NCBI RefSeq assembly: GCF_964340395.1
Contig: NC_135555.1
Coordinates: forward strand, 860,001-924,000
DNA length: 64,000 nucleotides
Direction of reading: 5' to 3'
Source of the DNA: Glandiceps talaboti
Lineage: Eukaryota; Hemichordata; Enteropneusta; Spengelidae
Of this stretch, positions 11,598 to 24,510 are shown one piece after another. The notes beneath the pieces were generated by a model. It searched no databases. It saw only the letters and a program-made list of their open reading frames with translations, and was not told the DNA's origin. A program made the position numbers and the translations under genes. Position 1 is the first letter of the stretch; every line of letters begins with the position of its first letter.

Positions 11598-14500
11598 ATA
11601 TATGTGCGTGTATGTGCTTGCGTGCGTACCATGGATGGGTGTATGGGTGTGAGTGTTGATGTATACCTGTTTATTATTCATGTGTTTATTTGACTATTGT
11701 AAATTGAAGCTAATCCTGTGTCCATTGTGAGTAAATAAGCAAGCAAAATAATCTAACTGTCTTTTCTTCAACAGCTTGAATTTGACACGTTTTCATTAGA
11801 AACGTGTTGTGATTACGTGGAGATTTTTGATGGAAGTTCAAGGTCATCACCTTCCATTGGCAAATACTATACATTCCCCGGTTCTGTGATTACGTCATCT
11901 GGGTCCAACCTCTTGCTCTACTTCCATTCTGATGATAGTATAAGCAGTCAAGGATTTTCTGCTTCATATGGACCTGGTACTGGAAGTAAAGCATACAGTA
12001 TGTAAAAATGATATTATATTATATCATGCTACTATGCGCCATTCTGATTGGATAATAACTGTGGTAAAATCCCATTTTACCACGGCTGGCAGTGGTAAAA
12101 TGGGCCCCTAAACTAGCATATGAATAGTACATACAAGCTGAATGTGTTCGTTCTTATACCAATAAGTTAACACTTCCCCAGAGTAAAGGTGTGTCAGGTA
12201 TCCTGTACAATAGTTTGGGTTACAGTAGTCCAAATAATTCCACTGATGACCTTGCGATCGAAAGCAACTATCGATTAGTGGCTTCAACATCACTGATAAG
12301 GTACAAGTTCTCCCAATGCAACGAGCCGTCTCAGCGTCCTACTCTCGTTACGCGTTGAATCAAGCAACACCGATTCAACTTTTAACCATCAGTCAAGGTG
12401 CGTCAGGATTATTTCGAAACTGTACATTTTCAGGTTCGGTCAATGTTCAATTTGTTACCCATTAAATTAAAGTAGACTGTGTAACGTCGCGTCTCTGATT
12501 TACTGTCTCGCGCCTTCTCCGATTCAACGCCGAGACATCTATTTTTAGCAGTGTACAAGATTGTATTGTTCTTACGAAAATATCCAAACAAAATTGTTAC
12601 TTTCTTTGACCTCTTACCCCCTTTTCTTTGTTGCTAGTTTTCAACGCGTTTTCGTTATGCATTATATGATGTAAATAAAGTAATTTATAAATGCAATGCA
12701 ATGCATTGCAATGCAGTGTATGGTTGTGTTCATGCAGTGTGTGTGGGGGCTACATGAACGTATCCACTCATTAAAATATGCTCGTTCCCGACGATCTATT
12801 ACCGACGATCTTTTTCTGTACGTGCGAATTCGCCTTTTCGGGCATATAAATAACCACAGAATCACATTTAGAAGAAATATACACACATTTTGATATAATA
12901 TAATAGCAATAACTCCCGCCGAAGGAGGGTATACACTCGAATTTGGTACAATTCGCTCCATACCCGCCTTCGGCGGGGGTTATTGCTTAACTCTATGTAA
13001 CTATAACGTTCCGTATTTGAACTGGACAAGTAAACTTCTACTTTAAACTTTCCAGGGTATATACATTTTGAACTGACGACAAAACCCCGGGAATCAATTT
13101 TCTATAAAAACCAAGTTTCTGAAAATTTCTTCAAACTATGCCATTTGAGAGTTTTGTCTGGTCCTTTTTGAAATAATCATAGAATTGTTGCTGTCGTAGT
13201 CTTTATTCAAATATCAATAAAATTATCAATCGTTGATTTTTCCACAGTATTTTGCGGCGGGTCATATTGGATTTTAAAATCGGCGGTCATATTGGATTTT
13301 AAAATCGGCTAATTTTTATATAATTTTGTCCCCTGTTTAAAACTTCTGTTCAGTAATCAAGAGAGAGGTTATCATTTTCTTTCTACGTTACATGTACATT
13401 TGTAATTTGTTATGACGAGTGGGGTTGATAGCCTATCGTCCCAAACAAACAAATCTCCTAGCAGGTGCAACGGTAGAAAAGATTTCAAAATTTCCCACAC
13501 GTTTGTGCGTATAGAATATCAACGGAGGTGAAGAATGATTCATGGCCAAGCGTTCTTTAAAAAATCAGCCCATGAGAAGATTTTTCGAACAACACTGCAG
13601 GTAGATTCGCCATAACTTAAATTTTGGCTTTGTTTCAACTTTTAAGTTTGCAGTGACACTTCCTCGAGTGTGGATATATTCGGTGGTACCATCCAATCCC
13701 ATGACCCTGACACAAATCCTTCATACACGACTTGTACTCGAACGATTGTTGCCGATGACAGCTTTAATCAAATATATCTCAAGTTCACCAAGATCAACCT
13801 TGCAGAAGATACTGGCGGTTAGTTAAAGTTTTAATATACTTTGTCATGACGCGTGACGTCAATGTACAGTACAAGGCACCCTGTAAGAAGAAAATCAGTT
13901 ATCAGCTGCAGTGATTAACTTCTAACGAATCAGAGATTACTTGACAATGACAAGTTCATTGATACAGAATCAATGAATAATCAATAATATTTAAATTCTT
14001 AATTATCGCATTTCGCCTTGGAATTTATCCGAATATTATCAAATTTTACAGAAACAACAAGTCAACTTTATTAACTTTAATGACTTTGGACGCTACTTGG
14101 GAACATAATATAGTTTTCGTTCTGTTTGGTTTTCCAATTCTGTTTGGTTTACCAATATGTAGAGACAACGAGAAAGTTTACACAGGAGATGAAAAGTATT
14201 GTTTTTTATATGAACAACTTCTGATTGTAGTTTCGTTTGTTTTATCTGTCACACAATCTTACACGTGGTACAAATATTTCTAAATTGTCGTTATAAACAG
14301 TTGTGAAATAAGAATACAACACTTTCTGATTTAAAGTTATTGAAACTCCGAGTCGTGTGGTAAGTAGGTAAAATCTACCCGAATTCTTCCTGGTAATTTC
14401 ATTGGGGTTCCTACCATGCAAAATTATGGTTCAAGGTATGGAAATCTGTCATGTAAGTTTTTTCAGAATTTCACCATCTTTTACTGGGGTTCACATACGA

Positions 14501-15839
14501 AAAGACTGACATATTAATGTGGTGACAGTTGTGAGAAGGTTTACCAGTCTGGAATAAAGACAAGCGGGAGAGGGTGTGTTAGACAATCGAACGACGAAAT
14601 TTGCCTAAATCTGAATCAAATGTTTCTCCTTCTCTTTCAGGATGTGATAATGATTATGTTACTATTACTGATGCATACAGTAATCAACTTGGCAGTATAT
14701 GTGACAGTGATGGCAACACAGAATTCACAACAAATAGTGGTAGTTTAACATTGTCTTTCACGGTTGGATACCATGATACACCTTATGATGGATTTGAAGC
14801 AGTTTTTACTCTCTACTATTCCTCATGTAAGCAACATTCGTCTGATGATTTATATATTATGTGATTTTAGCATGGAATGGCGAGAGAAAATTGAGGTCAA
14901 ATGACATATAACGTTCTTTCAAATACATACAAGGGTATCGTTTTGATAAGAAGCAATTAATTATTCCGTCACCTGATCAATGCTGAAGATTTCGTCTACA
15001 GTGAAGCTTTCAAGTAAATTTTACAAGATTATTTTGACAAAATTATAAACTTTATAAAATTATGTTAAAGGAGTACATTTTGTAACTTTACGAATCGCAC
15101 AAAGAAGGCAGTAACCAGGGTAACGAAGCGTGACCATGAGTCATATTGTTTCCTGACACCGTGATTTCAACGATTCTGATACGTCAAAAAAAATATACAT
15201 TTGTGTTACTGTAGTATAACGTGAAGGAACGATGTCGACACCCACTCCGACTCATTCACTAGCATTTGAAATTGTATGACAGTGGAAGGGGTTCTTTCAT
15301 TGAGCATTCTAGAAAATTATATTTTATTCATAAATATGATACAAGAATAATCGACCAAAACTATGTCAACCTAATACAACATTCAATCAGTCAAATGAAC
15401 CGCACAGTTCTACACACACACACAAGCAGTTTGTGCAAACTGAGTTTACACGCTTTTTATACTAGGGAGACAATACTTCCATAGTAAACCTGTATATTCT
15501 TAGTTAATGTTGAGGCATACTTTCTGGGTGTGCGCGGCTTTGTGGGTATTACACATAGTCGTGAATGCCATTAACGGTTCATAGACTCGACACGTGTAGG
15601 GTCTACAGTTTCAGGTTGCTGACATACACACTTTTACAGATTTTTTTTTCGTATGTACCTTTGCAGACGGCGTTTGCTTCAGCGATCACTTCCTATGTGC
15701 CAATGACAAATGTATATATTCTACACTTCGTTGCGATGGTAACGACCACTGTGGAGATGATTCAGATGAAAAAGATTGTTCAAAAGGTACATTTGAATTT
15801 TTGTTCCAACTCAAGATCGATCTGAAAACAAGTAAATTC

Positions 15840-15893
<54 letters not shown>

Positions 15894-17243
15894 TAGATAG
15901 ACACATGTATACCTAGCTAAACAGATACAAAGTCATACTCATATATACATATAAACTGACTGACTGACATATATCAACAGAGACATACAGCGACAGGATG
16001 ACGGGTAGACATATACATCTATTGGATTGATGGACGGACGGACGAACGGATGGATGGATGGGTGGGTGGGTGGACGGACGGATGGATGAATGGATGAATG
16101 GATGGATGGATGAATGGATGAGTGGATGGATGGGTGGGTGGGTGGGTGGGTGGGTGGATGGATGGGTGGATAGATGGATGGATGGATGGATGGATGGATG
16201 GATGGATGGATGGATGGGTGGATGGGTGGATGGACGGACGAATGGGTGGATGGATGGATGGATGGGTGGGTGGGTGGATGGATGGGTGGATGGGTGGATG
16301 GGTGGATGGACGGACGAATGGATGGATGGATGGATGGATGGGTGGGTGGGTGGATGGATGGGTGGATGGATGGATGAATGGGTGGGTGGGTGGATGGATG
16401 GATGGATGGATGGGTGGGTGGATGGATAAATGAATGAGTGAATGAACGAACGAACGAATGGGTGGATGGATGGATGGTGGATGGATGGGTGGATGAATGG
16501 ATGGATGGACGAGGTACGGACGGATTGATAGGCTGACGGATGGATAATGTCACGAAGACATCAGTCAAAATTTGTTACCCTCTATTTCTACCATACAGTT
16601 CCCGTCGGTGAAATTGTCGGTGGAGTTATTGGTGGTCTTATACTACTTGTTATTATCATAGTTATCATTTATTGCTGCTGTAAAAAATCGTCATCCAGTG
16701 CGCCCTCAACATCTACAGCTACATCAACAACTCGAACTGGAAGTAGGCCCAGACCAGTAACGACGACTGTCCGCCCAGTTGAGCCAAAACCAAAGGTGTA
16801 TGTATTCATTTAATTTGATTGCAATATATCCAATTCTTAACCATACATATTTCAATAAATAAACCAATATGAACAAACATTTTACAAGTTATTACTAATG
16901 TAAAAATGTTTATTATTTTATACTCTTTGTCGACAGAACCGTCACATACAATATACGGATCACGGCAGCACCAGGATACACGGGTGGACAAAGCAACCCA
17001 GGATACGATCAAGGTCAATCATATCCACCACCATCCTCCAGTCCAATGTATCCTCCTCCAATGCAGGGACAGGGTCCGAGTACCAATACAACAGATGATC
17101 CGGCATACCCGCCATCGTATCCACCATCTACGGGATACGACATGGCATATGCACCTCCACCATCAGATATTAATGCACCAGGACCAGCAAAGTATGATGA
17201 TCCGGCATACCCTCCACCATCAATGCCTCCCCCTTCGTCATAG
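9782..17243 (+). CDS. CUB x3 / LDLa / transmembrane protein with Pro-Tyr-rich tail
   Basis: Nine coding exons: 9782-9878, 9976-10115, 10375-10737, 11775-11997, 13647-13817, 14641-14826, 15667-15786, 16599-16797, 16937-17243. They sum to 1806 nt with consistent phases (601 residues plus TAG). The start ATG opens a signal peptide ([20 protein letters not shown]). CUB1 ([12 protein letters not shown] to YQGFLATY) is split by an intron. CUB2 is [12 protein letters not shown] to SQGFSASY, with [13 protein letters not shown]3 has [25 protein letters not shown] and SICDSDG. An LDLa module follows ([26 protein letters not shown]), then a helix ([18 protein letters not shown]), CCCKKSSSS, and a tail rich in YPP with PPSY motifs. 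CUB1 lacks the usual third and fourth cysteines. The 11997/13647 junction is the least certain: I chose donor A/GTATGT and acceptor TTTTAAG because they restore the first CUB3 cysteine in phase. Surface receptor by inference; tandem paralogue of the preceding gene. Confidence 0.82.
11050..11110 (+). repeat. (AAC)n microsatellite
   Basis: About twenty CAA triplets inside intron 3 of the second CUB gene, preceded by an 18-base poly-G run near 10941. Confidence 0.95.
11253..11605 (+). repeat. alternating purine-pyrimidine microsatellite (GTAT/GTAC/GTGC)n and (TG)n
   Basis: About 225 bp of GTAT, then GTAC, GTGC and ATGC units, nearly perfect purine-pyrimidine alternation, ends near 11480. A separate TG tract lies at about 11558-11594. 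Both are within intron 3 of the second CUB gene. Confidence 0.95.
11998..13646. other. intron 4 of the second CUB gene with palindromic elements
   Basis: No coding sequence seen. It contains a perfect short palindrome (GTGGTAAAAT, 3-nt loop, ATTTTACCAC; about 12061-12083), a long imperfect hairpin (about 12905-12987), a relatively CpG-rich stretch (about 12300-12530) and a 28-bp duplication (about 13258-13315, TCATATTGGATTTTAAAATC). The hairpins suggest an old MITE. Confidence 0.6.
12905..12987. repeat. long imperfect hairpin (possible MITE)
   Basis: The left arm starts AATAACTCCCGCCGAAGG. The right arm ends CCTTCGGCGGGGGTTATT, its reverse complement apart from small mismatches. The arms are about 35 bp with a short loop around TTTGGTA. 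Confidence 0.75.
15842..15900 (+). repeat. (GACA)n microsatellite
   Basis: About 13 perfect GACA units ending in GATA units, 55 bp after the donor of the LDLa exon of the second CUB gene. Confidence 0.95.
16025..16530 (+). repeat. (GGAT/GGTG)n variant microsatellite, about 500 bp
   Basis: Interspersed GGAT, GGTG, GAAT and GGAC tetramers fill the intron just upstream of the transmembrane exon at 16599. The long open frames here (Met-Asp-Gly-Trp or Ile-His-Pro-Ser runs) are artefacts. Confidence 0.95.
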
Positions 17244-19649
17244 GTAGCATTATATCAATACCCCCCACCCCCCACCCCCATACTCATAGACGGCATTGCA
17301 TCTGACTACCCACTCCATTAATTCCCCGTTCGGCATACTGATGAAGTACTTGATGGGGTACTGATGAAGTACTTGATGGGGTACTCCTCAAGTGAAACTT
17401 GGAGAATTACTGGTATATTCAAGTAAATAACTACCCTAAACTTTAAATATGATATTTCGTTGTACATGTACAGGTATTAGTAAATGGCAATACTTCACAA
17501 ATATCAGTATCGTATCTAATTTCTTCATTAAAAAGAAGAAAACAGATTATGAGAGGTTGCTTAGTAGCATAAATTGTGGCTCTGGTTTATTTCGCAATAA
17601 GTTTCATCTTTTTTGCAATGTATTTTTTCAGTGCATAGTTTTTATCTGTCGAGGTTTGCAAAAAAATTAACAAGGGGTACGTCAGTAATATAAAAAAGGG
17701 GCGAGGGCAAAAATTTGCTTCGATTACAGCAGCTAAGAGGTACTGTACACTAGACAGGGCTAGAGATGTGACTCTTCGCTTCGGTTACTGTAACTATCAA
17801 AATACTTTAGTCTGTACACTAGACAGAGATGTGACTCTTCCTCAATACTACATGTCGATTGAGTAGAATAATTCCAAAGACAACTATTTTAGCCGTAAAG
17901 ATTTACATTTGTCGTAAGAAGAGTACAAATGGTATTTTTGTACAACAGACGCAATTTGTCAGGGAGGGAATATTGAAACATTTACAGGATGTTAATAACT
18001 ACATTTTTTCGAGTTTTGAGCACAGAAATTTTATAATATTTATCTGCATTACATCCTCAGGTTTGACATTCCAACAACTGAAGTGTTGTCCACTTTATTG
18101 TAAATAGTAAAACTACATACACTGTATATATACTTTGAAACAACTAGCTCACTGAGGAGTTTGTTTCAAAACGATATAGATATTTTTTATATGTAATTTT
18201 CAATAACGATTTTGTTGTTTTTTAATGAAGACAATTTTCAAGAGAAACGTTGTGTTTATGTCTGTAAACAGAGGATTTTGTCAAATGCTGCAAAATACAT
18301 CATAATCATATCTTCAATGATGCAATTATTTCTTGATACAACCAAATAATTTCTCAGAAGAATTTTGAAAGTTCCCTTATCTGAAGCAAATGATGAACCT
18401 TCATCTTAAACCTGAACTAGCTGCAACCGGGGCGTTTTCAAATAATAGCCAAAGATATATTCACTAAACATTGGTCCCTTACCTCTAAAAAGACATTGTA
18501 TCTGTTGATTAGTGGTCAATATTATCTGTAGGTAGTGTAGTGGCAAGTTTTAAATTTGTCACCATGTTAAAACTGTACTAATTGTAACTGGAGTATCACT
18601 TTTGATCAGACAACCACAATATATTCATAGAAAATTGTCAAAATAAGAATAATTACACATTGTACATGTTGATCAGTAAGCAGTACAGAACAGGTTGAAA
18701 TCGTGGTCGCCGTTGAGGGCGCTGCTACACGTTTATCCACAGGTGATGCGATACATTTCACGGTGTACGATACTATGAGTAAGTTATTACACCTAACAAC
18801 ACATTTTCAAAACAATACAAAAAACGTTCCAGTCGCAGCTATAGCTAGAACAACTTTAAGGGAAAAGAATTTTTTTTCGTGATGAAGTATTAAAATCGGA
18901 TAACATCTGTTGACAAAGTTTTAAAACAACAGGAATAAGTAAAAAAAAAAGAACTTATCTAAAAACACATCTTACATATTGCTATTATTGAAATGTTGAA
19001 TTTAGTAGTATTGTCTTTCTGCCACTTGTTTGACGGTATTATTAATAAAGGATCTCAATATATGGAACATGCATACTATTTGGGTGTTGTCATTGGCCAC
19101 ATTTGGTCAATCTGGAATTGCACTTTATCTCATTGGTCAACATAGAACACAATGTGTGTTTTGTGAATTGTCTAGTCTGCCACCACATTCCACAAAGCAA
19201 ATAATAAGTGACTAACCAACCAGGTGGCATCCACGTCCTAGAATGACTGAACGAGAACATCCGGGTAGTGTGTGTGTTATGTACACTAACTAGGTAGACA
19301 AAGGGAAAGTGACCGTTTGAGCCATCTAAAGTGTAAATCCCTGACCATCTCAAGAAAGAGGAATCCAGCTAGGTCAGACTTATTCTTTAGAAACCCTAGA
19401 CTTGTAGAAAAGGACAAACTGGGCTAAGCACATTTCAAACATCAAAGCCAGACAGAAGTATCAAACTAATACTTCTCGACCCCATCTAGCGTAAATCATT
19501 GCTTTGAATTAGTTTTCATCTAGACCCCTAGGAACATTTTTACCAAAATGCATTGAAGATATTTGGCCCAGTTGGCTTTGGAGTTCAATCTTTTGACTTT
19601 TACACTCACTTTGTCAATTTTGGGACCCTTATACCTACTTTTGATACAA

Positions 19650-19651
19650 TG

Positions 19652-19706
<55 letters not shown>
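19650..19706 (+). repeat. (CA)n microsatellite
   Basis: About 28 perfect CA dinucleotides. Confidence 0.95.
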
Positions 19707-19708
<2 letters not shown>

Positions 19709-19781
19709 GGTCTTCTCATGATCAGATGTGATGTTTCCTTTATGCTTCCTTTGCATACGAATCATTGTCCACGAAATATAC

Positions 19782-19931
19782 GTAGTGCTTTCGAGGCCGT
19801 CATTATTTTCATGAAGACCACGCGAAACGTAAAATCATTGCCGATAAATAAAAAGGAATTGGGCGAGGATGCTGGTCAGAGCAGGTCCTGGAGTGTGCCA
19901 CCACGGAGATGTGGTACGCCAGATTCCTGGT
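19782..19931 (+). pseudogene. possible isolated exon resembling an MMP propeptide cysteine switch
   Basis: The frame contains SLPINKKELGEDA, then SVPPRRCGTPDS, and is followed by a strong donor (CTG/GTAAGTAAG). Matrix metalloproteinase propeptides have an LPxTGxLDxxT-like stretch followed by PRCGxPD, the cysteine that caps the catalytic zinc. Spacing differs from the family, with extra residues before the cysteine. I find no catalytic HExxHxxGxxH exon nearby. This may be an exon remnant or a chance match. Confidence 0.25.
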
Positions 19932-20937
19932 AAGTAAGTGTTATCAGGGGTTCATCGCGCCCCGATAAATTTACCGGCGCTCCCCACGGGTACGTGTGGC
20001 AATGGTCAAAGTGAAAAAATATATAATACTTTGAAAACGGTGTTTTAAAGTGGCCGTATGGATGTCTATTTTGGATATTTATTTTGGATTTTTAATTTAT
20101 AAAACAATTTTACCAAGGCTTCCTTCTTGAAAAATCAACGTGAACCAACATATGGTGTTCGTGGTGTTCGTTGAACATGTATAAAACATATATAAAGTGG
20201 GGTACACACAACCACTAACACTTTTTGTCTAGCTTCAATCCTTTCCTTTCTTTTCCACAAGGAAGATTTTGTGTAACAATGTGAAATGGAAATGGTCTAG
20301 ATGTTGACTTTTCTCAGTTACTTTAATTTTATCTGAGTAGCTTCTTTTGTCATTCCACTTATCGAACACAAGTTAACACAGTTGAAAGTTCTGCTCAGAG
20401 AATAAACATAGTAATGCATGGTTCATTGCATTGAGTAATGCATCTAACAACTCGATGGAAATGAAAATGAAAGAGGAAATTGTTATATTATAGCATGCAT
20501 TCAGTTGTACAATAACTACATGAGATGTGAATTACATACAAAATACATAAAGAGACAGTATGGATACTATATTGTACATTTTAATTTAAAATAAAGTACA
20601 TAACAAATTATTTAGTTTTTGAAATTACAGTGATAATAAATGACTAAGTTGCACTTTACACCATTTTACATGTGATTATGATTACACCCATTCCATGATA
20701 TCAAAATTACAAAGTTTTAAAACCACATCTCTTTGAGATGAATATTCTAAATAAATGTGTATGCAGGAGTGGCTTGAATATCTGCTTTTCATGTCAGATA
20801 AGAGGTTACACAATCTTATTACAATCTAAAGTAGGAATATGGCTAAATTTCTTTCATTTTCATCATACCTGTCATTGTTTTTTATTTGTGATTGTGAGAA
20901 TGATCATCTTTACCTTAGGATGATTTGAATCAGATAG

Positions 20938-21112
20938 AAGACTACCAGGGTATTTGAGATAGGAGATTAACAGGGTATTTGAGATAGGAGATTACCAGGG
21001 TATTTGAGATAGGAGATTACCAGGGTATTTGAGATAGGAGACTACCAGGGTATTTGAGATAGGAGACAACCAGGGTATTTGCGATAGGAGACTACCAGGG
21101 TATTTGAGATAG
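20938..21112 (+). repeat. 25-bp minisatellite, about 7 copies
   Basis: Units of the type GACTACCAGGG plus TATTTGAGATAGGA, with single-base variants between copies. Confidence 0.95.
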
Positions 21113-21772
21113 CAAGGAATAGTTAAACATAAAATTATGCAATGTACAATAAGAAGACTCAAGCCATTTTAAAAATCTTATTTTAGTGTTGAATGTAATA
21201 AGTGACACTAATAAACCTAACAAGATCCAAACTATTTTTGTACTCATTTCCTGTAGAATAGTGCTAACCCCAAAACTACTATATGTGACTAAGTTACAAC
21301 ATATCATGGTGTATAGATATGTGCATATAATATACATACATGCATACATACATATGCACGCACACACACACATATGCATGCGTGCGCGCACACACACATA
21401 CCAACTTGTGCGTATTGAACAGCAGAAATCGCTGCATTTCTACATACAACTGCTAAAATGGCAATGGATACAAATCTATTGTTAATGACAACAAGGTTCA
21501 TTTTAATAGTGTTCAGGATATCACATGATTCTAAAATTGAAAACAAAGTCCTCAGTTTGTTTCACCCTGTCCTTATTTTTGAGATATTGCAAATTGAAAT
21601 CCACACTATTTTCAAAAGTACTGAATCCATCTTGTACTTGTTAACTTGTGGTGACAATATTGGATTGCATCTTGTCAAAACTTATTTATTTTAGTATTAC
21701 CTAGTGTTAATGGTATATATAATTTAAAAACTTGAACTGTCAGGTTTAGTGTTAGTCTGTAAGGTATGCCGT

Positions 21773-21840
21773 GACGGCATGCCCTCACACATCAGCCAAC
21801 CCCTCCCAATGAGAGGAGGCCAGTGAGGGCGGAACGTCAC
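21773..21840. repeat. imperfect palindrome, about 68 bp
   Basis: GTGACG...GCCCTCAC...GCC..CCCTC is mirrored by GAGAGG.GGC...GTGAGGGC...CGTCAC around a central CCAATG. The left edge also contains the inner palindrome GCCGTGACGGC. Probably a tiny MITE or foldback remnant. Confidence 0.65.
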
Positions 21841-24510
21841 GATATATATCTTAGTCTAGTTTAGTGTTAGTATGTACATATCCTTTTTTTTTAAATCTTT
21901 ACATCTAAAAGTTGCCCGTTCCTCCCATTATTTCTATTTACATAAGATGATGGAAAATTGGATTTTATAAATTCTAGAAATTTGATAATGAGAGGAGCAG
22001 AGCTTTGCCAATTTTTATATTTAACAGAATACCAGTAGTAGTGACTACCATGGCATTGGGGCAGTGGTACCACACTCTAGCTTTTACAATCACATTACAT
22101 TAAAATTGGACCACCAATTAACTTTTGAAACCCATACATGTGTCTCTTAGTCCACTACCAATTTTTCAAAAAGTCGACACAAAATATTAGTTTACAATGC
22201 ATAAAAAAGTTTTAAATTTAAAATTCCTACAGTACAGTGTAGGTACCTTGGCTGCATTAGTTTTTTTTTTTACTTGCCTAGGGAGTCATAAAGCCATACT
22301 GTATATGACATTCTAAGGGTTAATCTGTCAATCATTATTACATTGACTACTAGATGCACTTTGGAAACTAGGTCAATCACGTACAATACCATATTTTTAT
22401 TTTGTGTATGGGTGGTTTTATAGAATTACATACTGTGTTTCATAGAATTTTACTTGAATGTAATTTAACCACTTCTAACTATGCTATGAGAAATTACTAA
22501 TCAGCTAGAATTTGACATCTGACCTTTGACCTTCCCTCAGTACTGATATACTATGTATACAATATTTGCATTCATAGATGCCATGCATAGTTCATCTCTC
22601 TTACAATTTACAAATGTAAAATACAAACAAATGTTTATTCCTACTGATCTGTTCTCTCCAACAATTATTTATTTCTGACGTGTGGAAGCTTATTGCTAAA
22701 ATGGTGTCACGACATTGACCCAAATTTGCTGCAGTAAAATCAAAACTACTGATTCTTCAGATTTTTGTCCATTTTAGATTTTTAAACAGTTTATATATTA
22801 ACATGTGAATTCATCACATTTTCTGATTACAATCATATGACCAGATCTTAACTTTACTTTCGTCAATCACAATATTATCCATTCTAATTAGTTCACTTGT
22901 CTAACAAGATATATTTTATTAATGTAGAATGCACCTCAGAAATAAACTATTTTAACTTTTATTGTTACTTTCTTCAAGAAAACTGACATCAAATTTTTGA
23001 AAGCGATGACATCATGAATTTATCAAAATGAAGCCATTTTAGAATCCAATATGGCCGCCAAATAGTGTTTTTATAATTTTGAGAAAATTCAAAAGATGTC
23101 AATGTCCTTAAAAACAAGATGGTGGACTTCCTTTATTATTTCAAAAGGACAAGGAGTAAGTTTCCATAGGGCAAAGTTTGGAGAAATTTAAAGAACTTTA
23201 GTTTTCAATGAAATTCATCCCCTAGGCACATTCTACCTTAAATCAAGCAAAAACATCTTATGTTGAAGTTCATTTTTTAAAGTTTACATTAAAATACTTA
23301 AAAACCGACACTAATGCAATTAACCTTACCAAGTATAAAATGTATATCAAAATAATGAAATGTTCTTACTGTAAATACTTAAATTTTGATAAAATGAGTT
23401 GCAAGTATATCTTACATAAAAATAATCAAAACAGCCTTTGACCAAAACCTTTATCTCCCAAAAAAATAAAATAAATATATACATCTATTTGTTTATCTTT
23501 TAATAGTTTTGTTGAGATAAAAGTTCATACCTGTATTTAACCACACTACAATAAACTGTGCGTTGTTTTGATTATAGTCTCTTTACATTCTCATTAAAAA
23601 TGATGACTTATTATTTCTAGGTTTCTCATCACAATACATTTAAAATGATGGACCGGCTGGTTGGTTGGTCAGTTAAAAAAAGAAAAAAAACCCAGAAAAA
23701 GTAAGTGTATGCATATGTATTGGTGACACTTTCAATTTATCGATTTTGTTCAATTTATAATCATCGTTATAATTTAGGTTTGGAATAAATCCGTTCTAAG
23801 TTTAAGTTGCCGATTGTACTGTCTTTTCTGTACGTAACACTATAAACAGTCAATTTAGTTTATCAAAATGTCAGCAATCAAAAATGATTTTCATCCCTGT
23901 AGTGATTTTTACCTGATTTCACCATAGAGGGCGTCATTTCTATAAAAAAAATGATATACATACTGCGTTGGTTGGATCATGAGAAGTGATTTTTTTCTGA
24001 TGCAGCTTTAGAGGACTACATCTTCTGAATGTTTTGGTCAACTGCTATGAATACAGGACCAGTCAAGTAATGAGAAGTACTTTTTCTTCATCTGGCCATA
24101 CAGGGCATTATTTTCGAAATAAAATTTTTCATCGTCAGCTGCTTCTATAAATACAGAGTTGGTCAAGTCATAAGAAACATAGAAATAATAGAGCCATCTT
24201 TAATGAACAGCAGCAAAATATTAATGTACTGTTTGTTCCTCAAATGCTGAAAAATAACTTTACCAATTTTGTTCAACTTTGTAAATACCTGACTTTGATG
24301 AAAGTAAAAAGTTGCTTGTCTGTTTCTAGTTTTACATGATTAAGGCACCCATAAACAATATTAGAAATGTGAAGTTCTAAAAACTTTACTTATTACATAA
24401 TTTGAAATCTTACCCACATTGTCTGATGTCACCAATTTTTATTATTCCTTATTTCTGATATTATCATTCATTTTCATTGTTTTCTTTTTGTGGTTACACT
24501 CTCTCTTTCT

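Larger units (their letters stand above)
17244..24510. other. intergenic region between the second CUB gene and OSGIN
   Basis: These genes point towards each other, so this region holds both 3' flanks. I see a (CA)n tract at 19653-19706, a 25-bp minisatellite at 20938-21112, a short palindromic element at about 21773-21840, and one weak exon-like segment near 19780-19932. Nothing else is supported. Confidence 0.6.

Noticed and set aside
15939-16568. 209-residue His/Pro/Ser-rich ORF and Asp-Gly-Trp-rich ORFs
   Set aside because: Products of the (GGAT/GGTG)n tract in an intron.
22515-22545. TGACCTTTGACCTT direct repeat as a nuclear receptor site
   Set aside because: A short motif expected by chance in 64 kb, with no supporting promoter context.
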